A stretch of 8,862 bases of DNA from Candidatus Delongbacteria bacterium (GCA_016784425.1 JADHUQ010000096.1:1-8862), one strand, 5' to 3'. Shown: positions 1 to 6,246, counted from the stretch's first letter. Program-made: numbers and translations. Notes: a model not told the origin generated them from the sequence alone.

Positions 1-1
1 C

Positions 2-940
2 GAACCGGGTGGTCCAGCTTATAACTGGGTCGAGATCAACAGTCTTGGTACCAATCCCGGCAGCGAAGACGATGGCAACTACGGTCCCTTCAACCTCGGA
101 TTTAACTTCAGTTTCTACGGGGTGGACTACAGCGCCGTGCGGATCTGCACCAATGGCTTCCTCAGTTTTACCTCAAACGCCTACACCTGGACCAATCAGG
201 GTATCCCGAACAGCGCCGATCCCAACAGCCTGATCGCCCCCTTCTGGGATGATCTCAATCCCTCCTCCGGTGGAGCGGTCTATTACTATGCCGATGCGGC
301 CAACCAGCGCTTTATCGTCGAGTGGGACGCCGTCCCCCATTATCCCAGCGGTAATGCAGAGACTTTCCAGGTGATTCTCAACGCCGACGGCACCATCCTT
401 TACCAGTACGCTACCGTCGCTCTGAACAGCAGTTGCACAGTCGGTATCGAGAACCAGTCCGGCAGTGATGGATTGCAGGTGGTCTTTAACGCCACCTACC
501 TGCACAACAACCAGGCTATCCTGATCACCAACGATCTGACCGAGCCCTGGCTGACCGTTGCGCCGACCGGTGGTACCGTTCCCCCTTACGGCAGCAGCCA
601 GCTGGATGTCACTTTCGACGCTACCGATCTGACCGCAGGGGTCTATACCGGTAGTATCACTGTCATCTCCAACGATCCGGATGAAGGTTCCATCCTCATT
701 CCGGTGACGCTGACCGTCGGTTCCACCACGCTTGACCCGGTTGATGACCTGATGATGACTGTATCGGGTGCAGTGGGTACACTCTCCTGGAGTGCGGCAA
801 CCGGTGCTACCTATTACAAGGTCTACGAGGCGCTGGAACCCTACGGTACCTACAACTACCTGGGTACTACGGGTGGCACCAGCTGGAGCGTAGTGGTATC
901 CGCCGACAAACGTTTCTATCATGTGGTAGCCGGGAACTAG
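2..940 (+). CDS. C-terminal part of a secreted multidomain beta-sandwich protein (5' end outside window)
   Basis: The reading frame is open from the left edge and ends at TAG 938-940, giving 312 visible residues; the true start lies outside the window. Residues about 28-176 form a lectin/nidogen-like beta-sandwich with the recurrent pattern GFNFSFYG, CTNGFLSF, LIAPFWDDLNP, VYYYAD, RFIVEWDAVPHY and TFQVILNADGTILYQY. Residues about 180-240 (PWLTVAPTGG to IPVTLTV) look like an ASH/Hydin- or BACON-like immunoglobulin-fold module. Residues about 244-312 are a fibronectin-III-like domain ending FYHVVAGN. Low lysine, many Asn/Thr/Ser/Gly/Tyr and an all-beta pattern fit an exported protein. Such C-terminal modules are often attached to secreted peptidases or adhesins, but no catalytic domain is visible, so the enzyme class cannot be stated. 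No sorting domain follows the last sandwich. The gene faces the convergent phosphatase gene and has its own strong terminator. Confidence 0.75.
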   Translation, partial: EPGGPAYNWVEINSLGTNPGSEDDGNYGPFNLGFNFSFYGVDYSAVRICTNGFLSFTSNAYTWTNQGIPNSADPNSLIAPFWDDLNPSSGGAVYYYADAANQRFIVEWDAVPHYPSGNAETFQVILNADGTILYQYATVALNSSCTVGIENQSGSDGLQVVFNATYLHNNQAILITNDLTEPWLTVAPTGGTVPPYGSSQLDVTFDATDLTAGVYTGSITVISNDPDEGSILIPVTLTVGSTTLDPVDDLMMTVSGAVGTLSWSAATGATYYKVYEALEPYGTYNYLGTTGGTSWSVVVSADKRFYHVVAGN

Positions 941-998
941 TCCGGACAGGATTACCAGTGACCTTGATCCAGTGATCGCAGCTGGCAGCAGAATAAAC

Positions 999-1035
999 AA
1001 CCCCCGCTCTTCCGGTTGAAGAGTGGGGGTTTTTT
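999..1035 (+). terminator. Rho-independent terminator, possibly bidirectional
   Basis: A 12-bp stem pairs CCCCCGCTCTTC (1001-1012) with GAAGAGTGGGGG (1018-1029), with a single G-T wobble and a 5-base loop CGGTT. It is followed by a run of six T (1030-1035). It lies about 60 bases after the stop of the secreted-protein gene and about 90 bases past the stop of the convergent phosphatase gene. On the minus strand the same hairpin is followed by TTGTTTATT, a weaker U tract, so it may also stop transcripts from the phosphatase gene. Confidence 0.93.
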
Positions 1036-1125
1036 ACCGGGGTGATGCCCGATGCAAAACACAGAGGCAGCTATCTGGTGCTGCTCAAATTCCTATCGTT
1101 GTACGGTCGTGTGCCTGTGGTCCGG

Positions 1126-1968
1126 TCAGGCCAATTCCAGCCATTGCTTTACCGCTTCCGACCAGCCACCCCCACTGTTATCCACTACCTGGAACTCCCG
1201 TTGCAGCTCCGCCGGTGCGTTGCCGACCACATAGCTCCGACCGGCCCAGCGCAGGAGGGCGAGATCGTTGTAGTCATTTCCCAGAGCGAGGGTATCGCCA
1301 TGGGGTATCCCCAGCCGGTCGGCCAGCCAGGCGCAGGCGGTAGCCTTGGTGGAGGCGGCCGGATAAACCTCGATCCAGACCGAGTGGTCATCCAGCGGTG
1401 AAGTGGCGCGTACCACCTCCAGCGGCGCGAGCTGCTCCCGCAGCTGTTGCCAGATTGCCGCTTCCAGGTTTTCCGGGGAGATGGCGATCAGCTGGCAGGC
1501 TTCACCCGGGGAGTTCCCATCCAGCGGTTCGGTGTAACCGGTGTAGAGCTCGAGGCGACGTTGAAAATCGGGATTGCCCCCCCCCGCCGCTACCCAGTGA
1601 AAGCGGTGATTATCCGGGATGGGGGCATGAACCATGAAGTCCAGCCTCAGCTCCTGCAGCAGAGCGACAGCGCGTTCCACCAGCCTTGCCGGAATTGTGC
1701 GCCGGCGGATAAGCTCCCCGCCGGCCCAGTCCAGCACCCCGGCACCAGCTGAGAAAACCAGGAAGTCGATCGGAAAAGTGTCCTCCAGTACCCGCCGCGC
1801 GGAGAAGAGGGAGCGACCGGTGGCGATCACCCGCGGGATCTTTCCGGCAGCGAGCAGTTCCATCGCGGCCAGATCGGCGACCCTGAAACTACCGTCCGGC
1901 TGCAACAGCGTACCATCCAGATCGCTGATTGCCATCCCGCAACCAGTGCTGTTTTTCGGTTTTGTCAT
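1126..1968 (-). CDS. HAD-superfamily hydrolase, Cof-type (class IIB) phosphatase
   Basis: The 280-residue product shows all four HAD motifs in order: motif I SDLDGTLL with nucleophile D16 and acid/base D18; motif II IATGR with T50; motif III lysine K208 in STKATA; motif IV GNDYNDLALL at about 230-239 for Mg2+ binding. The long segment between motifs II and III (about 80-200) is the expected position of the C2 cap, typical of Cof-like sugar-phosphate phosphatases. Expected activity is hydrolysis of a small cytosolic phosphomonoester; the substrate cannot be read from sequence. The ATG at 1968 was chosen because family members begin only a few residues before motif I. The frame stays open upstream to 2142, but that extension is Cys/Trp-rich, resembles no part of the family, and would cross a TATACT -10-like element at 1996-2001. 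An ATG at 1935 is also possible; neither has a clear Shine-Dalgarno. A run of nine C (1577-1585; nine G in the coding strand) encodes part of an AGGG stretch at about residues 128-131. The gene is divergent from the flagellar operon and probably unrelated to it. Confidence 0.85.
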   Translation of the reverse strand: MTKPKNSTGCGMAISDLDGTLLQPDGSFRVADLAAMELLAAGKIPRVIATGRSLFSARRVLEDTFPIDFLVFSAGAGVLDWAGGELIRRRTIPARLVERAVALLQELRLDFMVHAPIPDNHRFHWVAAGGGNPDFQRRLELYTGYTEPLDGNSPGEACQLIAISPENLEAAIWQQLREQLAPLEVVRATSPLDDHSVWIEVYPAASTKATACAWLADRLGIPHGDTLALGNDYNDLALLRWAGRSYVVGNAPAELQREFQVVDNSGGGWSEAVKQWLELA

Positions 1969-1995
1969 GCAGCAAGATAATGCATTTCCGCTCAA

Positions 1996-2001
1996 AGTAT
2001 A
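1996..2001 (-). promoter_or_regulatory. Possible -10 element of the HAD phosphatase gene
   Basis: On the minus strand this reads TATACT, five of six matches to TATAAT, ending about 28 bases before the proposed ATG at 1968. No convincing -35 hexamer sits 16-18 bases upstream, where the sequence is G/C-rich. This is a weak call resting on one hexamer and its position. Confidence 0.3.
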
Positions 2002-2130
2002 CCACCCTCCCCCGGGCCGGCACCCCCAGTTTGAAACGCGGTGCCGTTCTGAGTTGAGCCAGTCCGGACAGTCGCAAGGCAATTCCGCTTTACCGCACGG
2101 CAAAAACCTCCGCGACAAATGTGGTACTTC

Positions 2131-2161
2131 CAAACTTGTCAACTGCTCAATTGACGGTTTG
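2131..2161. promoter_or_regulatory. Inverted repeat, candidate enhancer-binding-protein site (UAS) for the flgB promoter
   Basis: CAAAC-tt-GTCAA (2131-2142) is mirrored by TTGAC-g-GTTTG (2151-2161) around an 8-base spacer. The arms match except for one base missing between the two blocks on the right. The centre lies near 2146, roughly 75-80 bases upstream of the start site predicted from the sigma-54 promoter, a usual distance for an upstream activating sequence. GTCAA/TTGAC half-sites resemble those reported for FleQ-type flagellar regulators in pseudomonads; which protein binds here is inference. Confidence 0.5.
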
Positions 2162-2187
2162 ATAAAGCATTAGACCGGGATTACACT
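2159..2187 (+). promoter_or_regulatory. Possible sigma-70-type promoter upstream of flgB
   Basis: TTGATA (2159-2164, 5 of 6 to the -35 consensus) is separated by exactly 17 bases from TACACT (2182-2187, 4 of 6 to the -10 consensus). It lies just upstream of the sigma-54 element and partly overlaps the inverted repeat. A match of this quality can occur by chance. Confidence 0.25.
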
Positions 2188-2197
2188 TCCTGGATTG

Positions 2198-2212
2198 TGG
2201 CACATCATTTGC
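2198..2212 (+). promoter_or_regulatory. Sigma-54 (RpoN) promoter of the flgB-fliJ operon
   Basis: TGGCAC (2198-2203), five bases, then TTGC (2209-2212) reproduces the sigma-54 consensus, with the invariant GG (2199-2200) and GC (2211-2212) exactly 12 bases apart. Transcription would start near 2223-2226, leaving a leader of about 66-69 bases before the flgB ATG. The element points into the flagellar operon, and sigma-54 control of basal-body genes is established in many polar-flagellated bacteria. It implies dependence on an AAA+ enhancer-binding protein encoded outside the window. Confidence 0.85.
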
Positions 2213-2233
2213 CTTACCGGCAGTGGGTAAACT

Positions 2234-2260
2234 GCAGCTGCCGGTTGTCAATCAGCTGCC
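2234..2260 (+). repeat. Leader inverted repeat and CAGCTGCC direct repeat before flgB
   Basis: GCAGCTG (2234-2240) and CAGCTGC (2253-2259) form a perfect 7-bp inverted repeat around a 12-base loop. The same stretch reads as a direct repeat of CAGCTGCC (2235-2242 and 2253-2260) spaced 18 bases apart. A GTCAAT half-site (2247-2252) lies between them. The element falls inside the predicted 5' untranslated region, so it could act as an RNA hairpin or as a DNA site. Confidence 0.5.
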
Positions 2261-2291
2261 AGCCAGGTCATGAATCTGACGGAGAGTGGTG

Positions 2292-2711
2292 ATGGTAAGC
2301 AAAAACCGTATCGATGAAACGATCCTGCCACTGCTTAATCGGAGTATGGATGCCTATACTCTGAGGCAGAAAGCGATCGCCAACAATGTTGCCAACGCCG
2401 AGACACCCGGTTATCGCCGTCTCGAAGTGGATTTTGAAGAGCATCTGCAAAAGATGATACAGCAGCGACACCAGGTGCTGGAGCGTACCGACCGGCGGCA
2501 TCTGCCCGATCCACATGCTGTGGAGTTTATGCCGGTGGTAATGCGCCAGGCTGCGGTCAACGATCCGGAGAGTAACGGTGTCAACAGCGTGGATATCGAT
2601 CAGGAGATGGCCAGCCTCGCAAAAGCGCTGCTCGGTTTCCGTTTTGCCTCACGCGTAACCGCTAACGAATTTGAATTGCTGCGTAAAGCTATCAGCGGTA
2701 ACAGCTACTAA
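2292..2711 (+). CDS. flgB: Flagellar basal-body proximal rod protein FlgB
   Basis: The 139-residue protein is a rod component of the flagellar axle, exported by the flagellar type III system and assembled next to FliE above the MS ring. The N-terminal rod-family signature is clear: RQKAIANNVANAETPGYRR at about residues 25-43. The FlgB C-terminal signature is NGVNSVDIDQEMASLAKALLGFRFASRV at about 95-122, where related proteins typically read DGNNVDLDxEM. Length is normal for the family. ATG 2292 is preferred over the in-frame GTG codons at 2286 and 2289 because GGAGAG (2281-2286) is a Shine-Dalgarno at suitable distance only from the ATG. It is the first gene of the operon, downstream of the sigma-54 promoter, and is followed 19 bases later by flgC. 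Confidence 0.96.
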   Translation: MVSKNRIDETILPLLNRSMDAYTLRQKAIANNVANAETPGYRRLEVDFEEHLQKMIQQRHQVLERTDRRHLPDPHAVEFMPVVMRQAAVNDPESNGVNSVDIDQEMASLAKALLGFRFASRVTANEFELLRKAISGNSY

Positions 2712-2730
2712 CGGTCGAAGGGAGATATCC

Positions 2731-3234
2731 ATGATTTCCGATCTGAAACGCAACACCGCCTTTCAGCATCTCAACATCTCGGCCAGCGGTCTGGTGGCGC
2801 AGCGGCAGCGGTTGGACGCCATCTCCCGCAACCTGGCCAATCTGCAAACCACCCGGACGGAAGCAGGTGGACCTTACCGCCCCCTGGTCACCACCTTCAG
2901 CGAGGAGTCGGCCGGTTCATTCAGTGAAGTACTCAACCTGAAGCAACTGCAGCTGTTTACTACCGATGGTACCCATCTGGTGCCGGAGCTGAACGGCAGC
3001 AGCCAGAGCCAGTTGATGGGTGTGGCTGCCCGGGTCAGTGAAACGGAGCGGCAACCGCGGCTGGCTTACGACCCGCAACATCCTGATGCCGATCAGGATG
3101 GCTATGTCGCTTATCCCGACATCAATGTGGTTGAAGAGATGACCCAACTGTTACTGGCCACCCGGGCTTACGAAGCCAACGTGACCGCCATGAAGGCGGG
3201 TAAGGATATGGCGTTGAAAGCGCTTGAGATCTAG
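2731..3234 (+). CDS. flgC: Flagellar basal-body proximal rod protein FlgC
   Basis: The product is 167 residues, a rod protein that assembles with FlgB and FlgF. The N-terminal rod domain is AFQHLNISASGLVAQRQRLDAISRNLAN at about 10-37, and PYRP follows at about 48-51. The C-terminal FlgC signature is YDPQHPDADQDGYVAYPDINVVEEM (113-137) followed by RAYEANVTAMKAGKDMALKALEI. The common YPNVN reads YPDIN here. The protein is longer than the usual 130-150 residues; the excess lies in the middle, about residues 58-105. The ATG has a GGGAGA ribosome-binding site at about 2720-2725. It begins 19 bases after flgB and is followed by fliE 21 bases later, as in many flagellar operons. Confidence 0.96.
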   Translation: MISDLKRNTAFQHLNISASGLVAQRQRLDAISRNLANLQTTRTEAGGPYRPLVTTFSEESAGSFSEVLNLKQLQLFTTDGTHLVPELNGSSQSQLMGVAARVSETERQPRLAYDPQHPDADQDGYVAYPDINVVEEMTQLLLATRAYEANVTAMKAGKDMALKALEI

Positions 3235-3255
3235 CAACAGCGAAGGAGCTGTACG

Positions 3256-3591
3256 ATGAAAATAGACCCTGCCGCCCGCTTGCTGGAGCTGCCACAGTCG
3301 CAGCAATTCACGCTGCGACCCACCCCGACCACCGACCGGCCGTTGATCGACGAGAGCCGGCAGACCCAGGAGAGTGGTTTCGGGGATGTGTTGCGTGATT
3401 TTATCGACCAGGTAAACCAGCAGCAGATCGAGAAAGATGATACCACCGCCCGTTTCCTGTCCGGTGAGATTGAGGATGTCCATACAGCGATGGTGGCCAT
3501 GGAGAAAGCCAACATCAGCTTCCAGTTCTTACTGGAGGTACGCAACAAGCTGATGGAAGGTTATCGCGAAGTCATGCGGATGCAGGTCTGA
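3256..3591 (+). CDS. fliE: Flagellar hook-basal body complex protein FliE
   Basis: This 111-residue protein is the adaptor between the FliF MS ring and the rod, and one of the earliest export substrates. The conserved C-terminal half is visible: FGDVLRDFIDQVNQQQIEKDDTTARFLSGE, then DVHTAMVAMEKANISFQFLLEVRNKLMEGYREVMRMQV, the classic FliE ending. The N-terminal 38 residues are variable and polar, as usual. Length matches the family. AAGGAG (3243-3248) precedes the ATG by seven bases. It sits between flgC and fliF, and the 41-base gap to fliF shows no terminator. Confidence 0.96.
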   Translation: MKIDPAARLLELPQSQQFTLRPTPTTDRPLIDESRQTQESGFGDVLRDFIDQVNQQQIEKDDTTARFLSGEIEDVHTAMVAMEKANISFQFLLEVRNKLMEGYREVMRMQV

Positions 3592-3632
3592 CACCTGGCA
3601 CCGTGCAAGTGAACGTTTGAGCGGGAGCGACC

Positions 3633-5195
3633 ATGCCGGATAAAATAAAAGAGCAGCTGCAGGCGTTACTTGACCGTTGGAGTAAACTGGGCAGCCGTCA
3701 GAAGCAGATTCTGCTCGGGGGGATAGTGGGTGGCAGCGTCATCGTGGTACTGATTCTGCTCTGGGCGTCCCGTCCCGATTTTGGAGTACTCTACAGCAGC
3801 CTGGCGCCTGATGAGGCGGGGGCGGTGGTCGAGTATCTGCAGGGGGAGAATATCGAATACCAGTTGACAGCGGGGGGTGGCACGATCATGGTTCCGCGCC
3901 GTCAGCTATATGAAGCTCGTATCCAGATTGCCGGTAAGGGGATTGTCAGTGGCGGAGTCAAGGGTTACGAATTGCTGGACGAGCAGAACACCCTGGGACA
4001 ATCAGAACGCTACCAGAAACTGGCCCAGAAACGAGCTCTGGAAGGGGAGCTGGCCCGTACTATCAGCAGCCTGCGTACGGTCAAGCGGGCCTATGTCAAG
4101 ATCGTCCTGCCGGAACCGAGTCTCTTCTCCGATAAGCAACTGGAATCGACCGCCGCGGTTACCCTGGAACTTGCCGGACGTGACTATCTGGACCGCTCCC
4201 AGATCGACGGTATCACCCGGATGGTAGCCAGCAGCGTCGAGGGGCTGCGTCCGGCGGATGTCACAGTCATCGACACCTACGGCAACATTCTCAGCGAATC
4301 GATGAATGACGATACGCCGCTGGGTATTTCCAGCATGCAGATGAAGATGAAGCACATGGTGGACGACTACTACACCAGGCGTGCACAGCTGATGCTGGAC
4401 CGGGTACTCGGCAATGAACGTTCCGTGGTGCAGGTGGCAGCGGAGCTGAACTTCGCCCAGATTGAGAAAACGACCGAGAGTTACGATCCCGATACCCAGA
4501 TTATCCGTTCCGAGGAGCGGCTGGAGAACAGCGAGACTACACCGGATACAAGCCAGGTAGCCAGTGAAAGCAGTGTCAGCAACTACGAGGTCAACCGCTC
4601 GGTGGAGCACCTGATCAGCCAGACAGGTAACATCACCCGTCTGTCGGTATCGCTGGCGGTGGATGGCAGCTGGGAACCGGCACCGGAGGGTGAGGGTGAG
4701 GAGCTGCAGTACATTCCCCGCACCAGCGTGGAACTGGAGGCGCTGACCGAGATTGTCAAAGGTGCGGTCGGTTTTGATACGAAACGCCAGGATCAGATTA
4801 CCGTACGTTCGGTACCGTTCAACCATACCCTCCAGCAACAGGAAGAGGGACTGTATGTGCGGTTTCAGGACGCGCTGCTCTACAGCGATCTCCTCAAGAA
4901 GGGCTTGCTGATCGCCGGGGTGGTCATGCTCTTCCTGCTGCTCCGTTCCGCCTTGAAGGGAACACGGCAGGTGCTGTCGGAACGTCTCGCGGGAGCAACG
5001 GCAGACGCTCAACCAGCCGATTTCAGTCTGACCTCTGTAACCGGTTCCTCCCTGCCGGTTGAGCAGATGGTTCTCCCTGAAGAGGAGAAACAATTCCGGC
5101 AGCTGCAGGATCAGGTACTCAAATTTACTGAAACCAATCCTGAAGACGCGATCCGGTTGTTGCGCACCTGGTATGTCAATACGGAGCAGTCATGA
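3633..5195 (+). CDS. fliF: Flagellar MS-ring protein FliF
   Basis: The 520-residue inner-membrane protein forms the MS ring that founds the basal body and houses the export gate. A first membrane segment lies at about 25-44 (ILLGGIVGGSVIVVLILLWA) and a second at about 424-438 (GLLIAGVVMLFLLLR), with the periplasmic ring-building domains between them. Recognisable blocks are FGVLYSSLAPDEAGAVVEYL (50-69), YVKIVLPEPSLF (154-165) and YYTRRAQLMLDRVLGNERSVVQV, which leads into the ring-forming RBM3 region. The cytoplasmic C-terminus has the FliG-binding helix region, about 483-514 (EEEKQFRQLQDQVLKF, then NPEDAIRLLRTWY). The protein is somewhat shorter than the roughly 560 residues of enteric FliF. 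GGGAG (3623-3627) precedes the ATG. The stop overlaps the fliG start by four bases (ATGA), indicating coupled translation of two directly interacting proteins. Confidence 0.97.
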   Translation: MPDKIKEQLQALLDRWSKLGSRQKQILLGGIVGGSVIVVLILLWASRPDFGVLYSSLAPDEAGAVVEYLQGENIEYQLTAGGGTIMVPRRQLYEARIQIAGKGIVSGGVKGYELLDEQNTLGQSERYQKLAQKRALEGELARTISSLRTVKRAYVKIVLPEPSLFSDKQLESTAAVTLELAGRDYLDRSQIDGITRMVASSVEGLRPADVTVIDTYGNILSESMNDDTPLGISSMQMKMKHMVDDYYTRRAQLMLDRVLGNERSVVQVAAELNFAQIEKTTESYDPDTQIIRSEERLENSETTPDTSQVASESSVSNYEVNRSVEHLISQTGNITRLSVSLAVDGSWEPAPEGEGEELQYIPRTSVELEALTEIVKGAVGFDTKRQDQITVRSVPFNHTLQQQEEGLYVRFQDALLYSDLLKKGLLIAGVVMLFLLLRSALKGTRQVLSERLAGATADAQPADFSLTSVTGSSLPVEQMVLPEEEKQFRQLQDQVLKFTETNPEDAIRLLRTWYVNTEQS

Positions 5196-6193
5196 TCGAT
5201 TATGCCAAGTTGAGTGGTATGCAGAAAGCCGCGTTGATGATGCTGGCTCTGGGCCGGGACGCCTCTGTGGGGCTCTTCAAGAAGATGAGCGACCAGGAGG
5301 TGGAAATGCTGACGGGAGAGATTGTGAAACTGGGATATGTTCCGAGTGCTTTCACCCGCAAAGTGGTCCAGGAGTTCCGTGAAATGATGCAGGCGCATGA
5401 CTACCTGGAAGAGGGGGGCTTCAACTACGCCAAGGAGATCCTTAAAACGGCCTTCGGCGATCAGGAAGCGCTGGAGATGCTGAAGAAGGTTAAATCTGCA
5501 CTGAGGATACGCGGTTTCAATATTCTGCGCGATGTCGATGCCAATCAACTGCTGACCTTTCTCCAGAAAGAGCATCCCCAGACCGTGGCACTGGTGCTGA
5601 CCCAGCTCTCAGCCACGCAGGCCGCTTCCATCCTGCAGGAGCTGCCGGAGGAGCAGCAGCCGGATATTGTCAAGCGGCTGAGTCGTATGGAGCGGGTCAA
5701 CCCGGAGGTGATCCGGGTTCTGGAGAATGTGCTGGAATCACGGGTCGACCTTTCCCGGGGGGTATCCAAACTGGGTGGTGTCAAAACCGCGGCGGAGATT
5801 CTCAATCTGGTGGGCGCCAGTACAGAGAAAACGGTAATGTCGGAGCTGTCACAGACCGAACCGCTGATGGCCACCGAAATCAAGAACCTGATGTTTGTGT
5901 TTGAAGATATCATCGGTCTGGATGATCGTTCTATCCAGAAGGTGCTCAAGGAGGTGGACAGTAAGGAGCTGTCACTGGCTCTTAAAGTCTGTTCCGACGA
6001 GTTAAAGGGCAAGATCCTGGCCAACATGTCCTCCCGGGCCGCCGAGATGATTGAAGAGGAGCTGGAATACATGCCGCCGGTGCGACTGCGTGAAGTCGAA
6101 GAGGTACAGCAGAAGGTCGTTGATATCATCCGCCGACTGGAAGAGGAGGGTCAGCTGGTACTGGCCAAGGGTGAGGAGGATCAACTGGTATGA
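5192..6193 (+). CDS. fliG: Flagellar motor switch protein FliG
   Basis: The 333-residue rotor protein sits on the cytoplasmic face of the MS ring, binds FliF at its N-terminus, FliM in the middle, and takes torque from the stator at its C-terminus. The N-domain is about 1-100 (LSGMQKAALMMLALG start). The middle domain carries the EHPQ motif at 127-130 (KEHPQTVALVL). The C-domain contains MFVFEDIIGLDDRSIQKVL at about 234-252 and the charged torque helix with K274, R282, the E288-E290 cluster and R298, matching the charge pattern known in E. coli FliG (Lys, Arg, two acids, Arg). Length is typical. GGAG at 5183-5186, inside the end of fliF, serves the ATG. The stop TGA overlaps an ATG at 6190 that opens only an 18-codon frame, not fliH. 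Confidence 0.98.
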   Translation: MIDYAKLSGMQKAALMMLALGRDASVGLFKKMSDQEVEMLTGEIVKLGYVPSAFTRKVVQEFREMMQAHDYLEEGGFNYAKEILKTAFGDQEALEMLKKVKSALRIRGFNILRDVDANQLLTFLQKEHPQTVALVLTQLSATQAASILQELPEEQQPDIVKRLSRMERVNPEVIRVLENVLESRVDLSRGVSKLGGVKTAAEILNLVGASTEKTVMSELSQTEPLMATEIKNLMFVFEDIIGLDDRSIQKVLKEVDSKELSLALKVCSDELKGKILANMSSRAAEMIEEELEYMPPVRLREVEEVQQKVVDIIRRLEEEGQLVLAKGEEDQLV

Positions 6194-6246
6194 GCGAGTC
6201 ACACCTGAAAACAGTTGAGCAACATGCGCATCATCAAAAAGGATGA
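6190..6246 (+). CDS. 18-codon mini-ORF overlapping fliG stop and fliH start (doubtful)
   Basis: ATG 6190-6192 overlaps the fliG stop in the ATGA arrangement used elsewhere in this operon. It opens a frame of 18 codons (MSESHLKTVEQHAHHQKG) ending at TGA 6244-6246, 20 bases past the fliH ATG and in another frame. It could be a coupling leader that carries ribosomes across the fliG-fliH gap, a remnant of an older fliH start, or chance. No family resemblance is seen. Confidence 0.2.
   Translation: MSESHLKTVEQHAHHQKG

Larger units (their letters stand above)
1969..2291. other. Divergent intergenic region between phosphatase gene and flgB
   Basis: These 323 bases carry no convincing gene. Open frames here are only upstream extensions of the phosphatase frame or unsupported frames. 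The left part (about 2003-2100) is G/C-rich without a recognisable signal. The right part (2131-2291) is more A/T-rich and holds the flagellar control elements: an inverted GTCAA/TTGAC repeat, a possible sigma-70 promoter, a sigma-54 promoter and a leader inverted repeat. Confidence 0.7.

Noticed and set aside
173..1000. 275-codon open frame on the minus strand opposite the secreted-protein gene
   Set aside because: It is antisense to a convincing beta-domain protein and would run through the terminator. It shows no ribosome-binding site and no recognisable protein features. It is a product of codon bias on the other strand.
2061..2071. AGTCCGGACAG occurring both here and at 939-949
   Set aside because: Several 11-base repeats are expected by chance in a window of this size, and no repeat structure surrounds either copy.
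1969..2142. N-terminal extension of the HAD protein to 338 residues
   Set aside because: The extra 58 residues lie before the normal family start, are Cys/Trp/Pro-rich without homology, and would overlap the -10-like element and reach the activator repeat of flgB.
2109..2142. TTGACA on the minus strand (complement near 2137-2142) as -35 of a phosphatase promoter
   Set aside because: No acceptable -10 hexamer follows at 16-18 bases. The hexamer is better explained as part of the inverted repeat.
3596..3606. TGGCACCGTGC before fliF as a second sigma-54 promoter
   Set aside because: The GG and GC are only 8 bases apart, not 12, and TTGC is absent. Spacing is strict for sigma-54.
4002..5093. 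363-codon open frame on the minus strand opposite fliF
   Set aside because: The plus strand is certainly fliF. The antisense translation is rich in His, Arg, Cys and Gln with no domain pattern, as expected from a shadow of codon bias.
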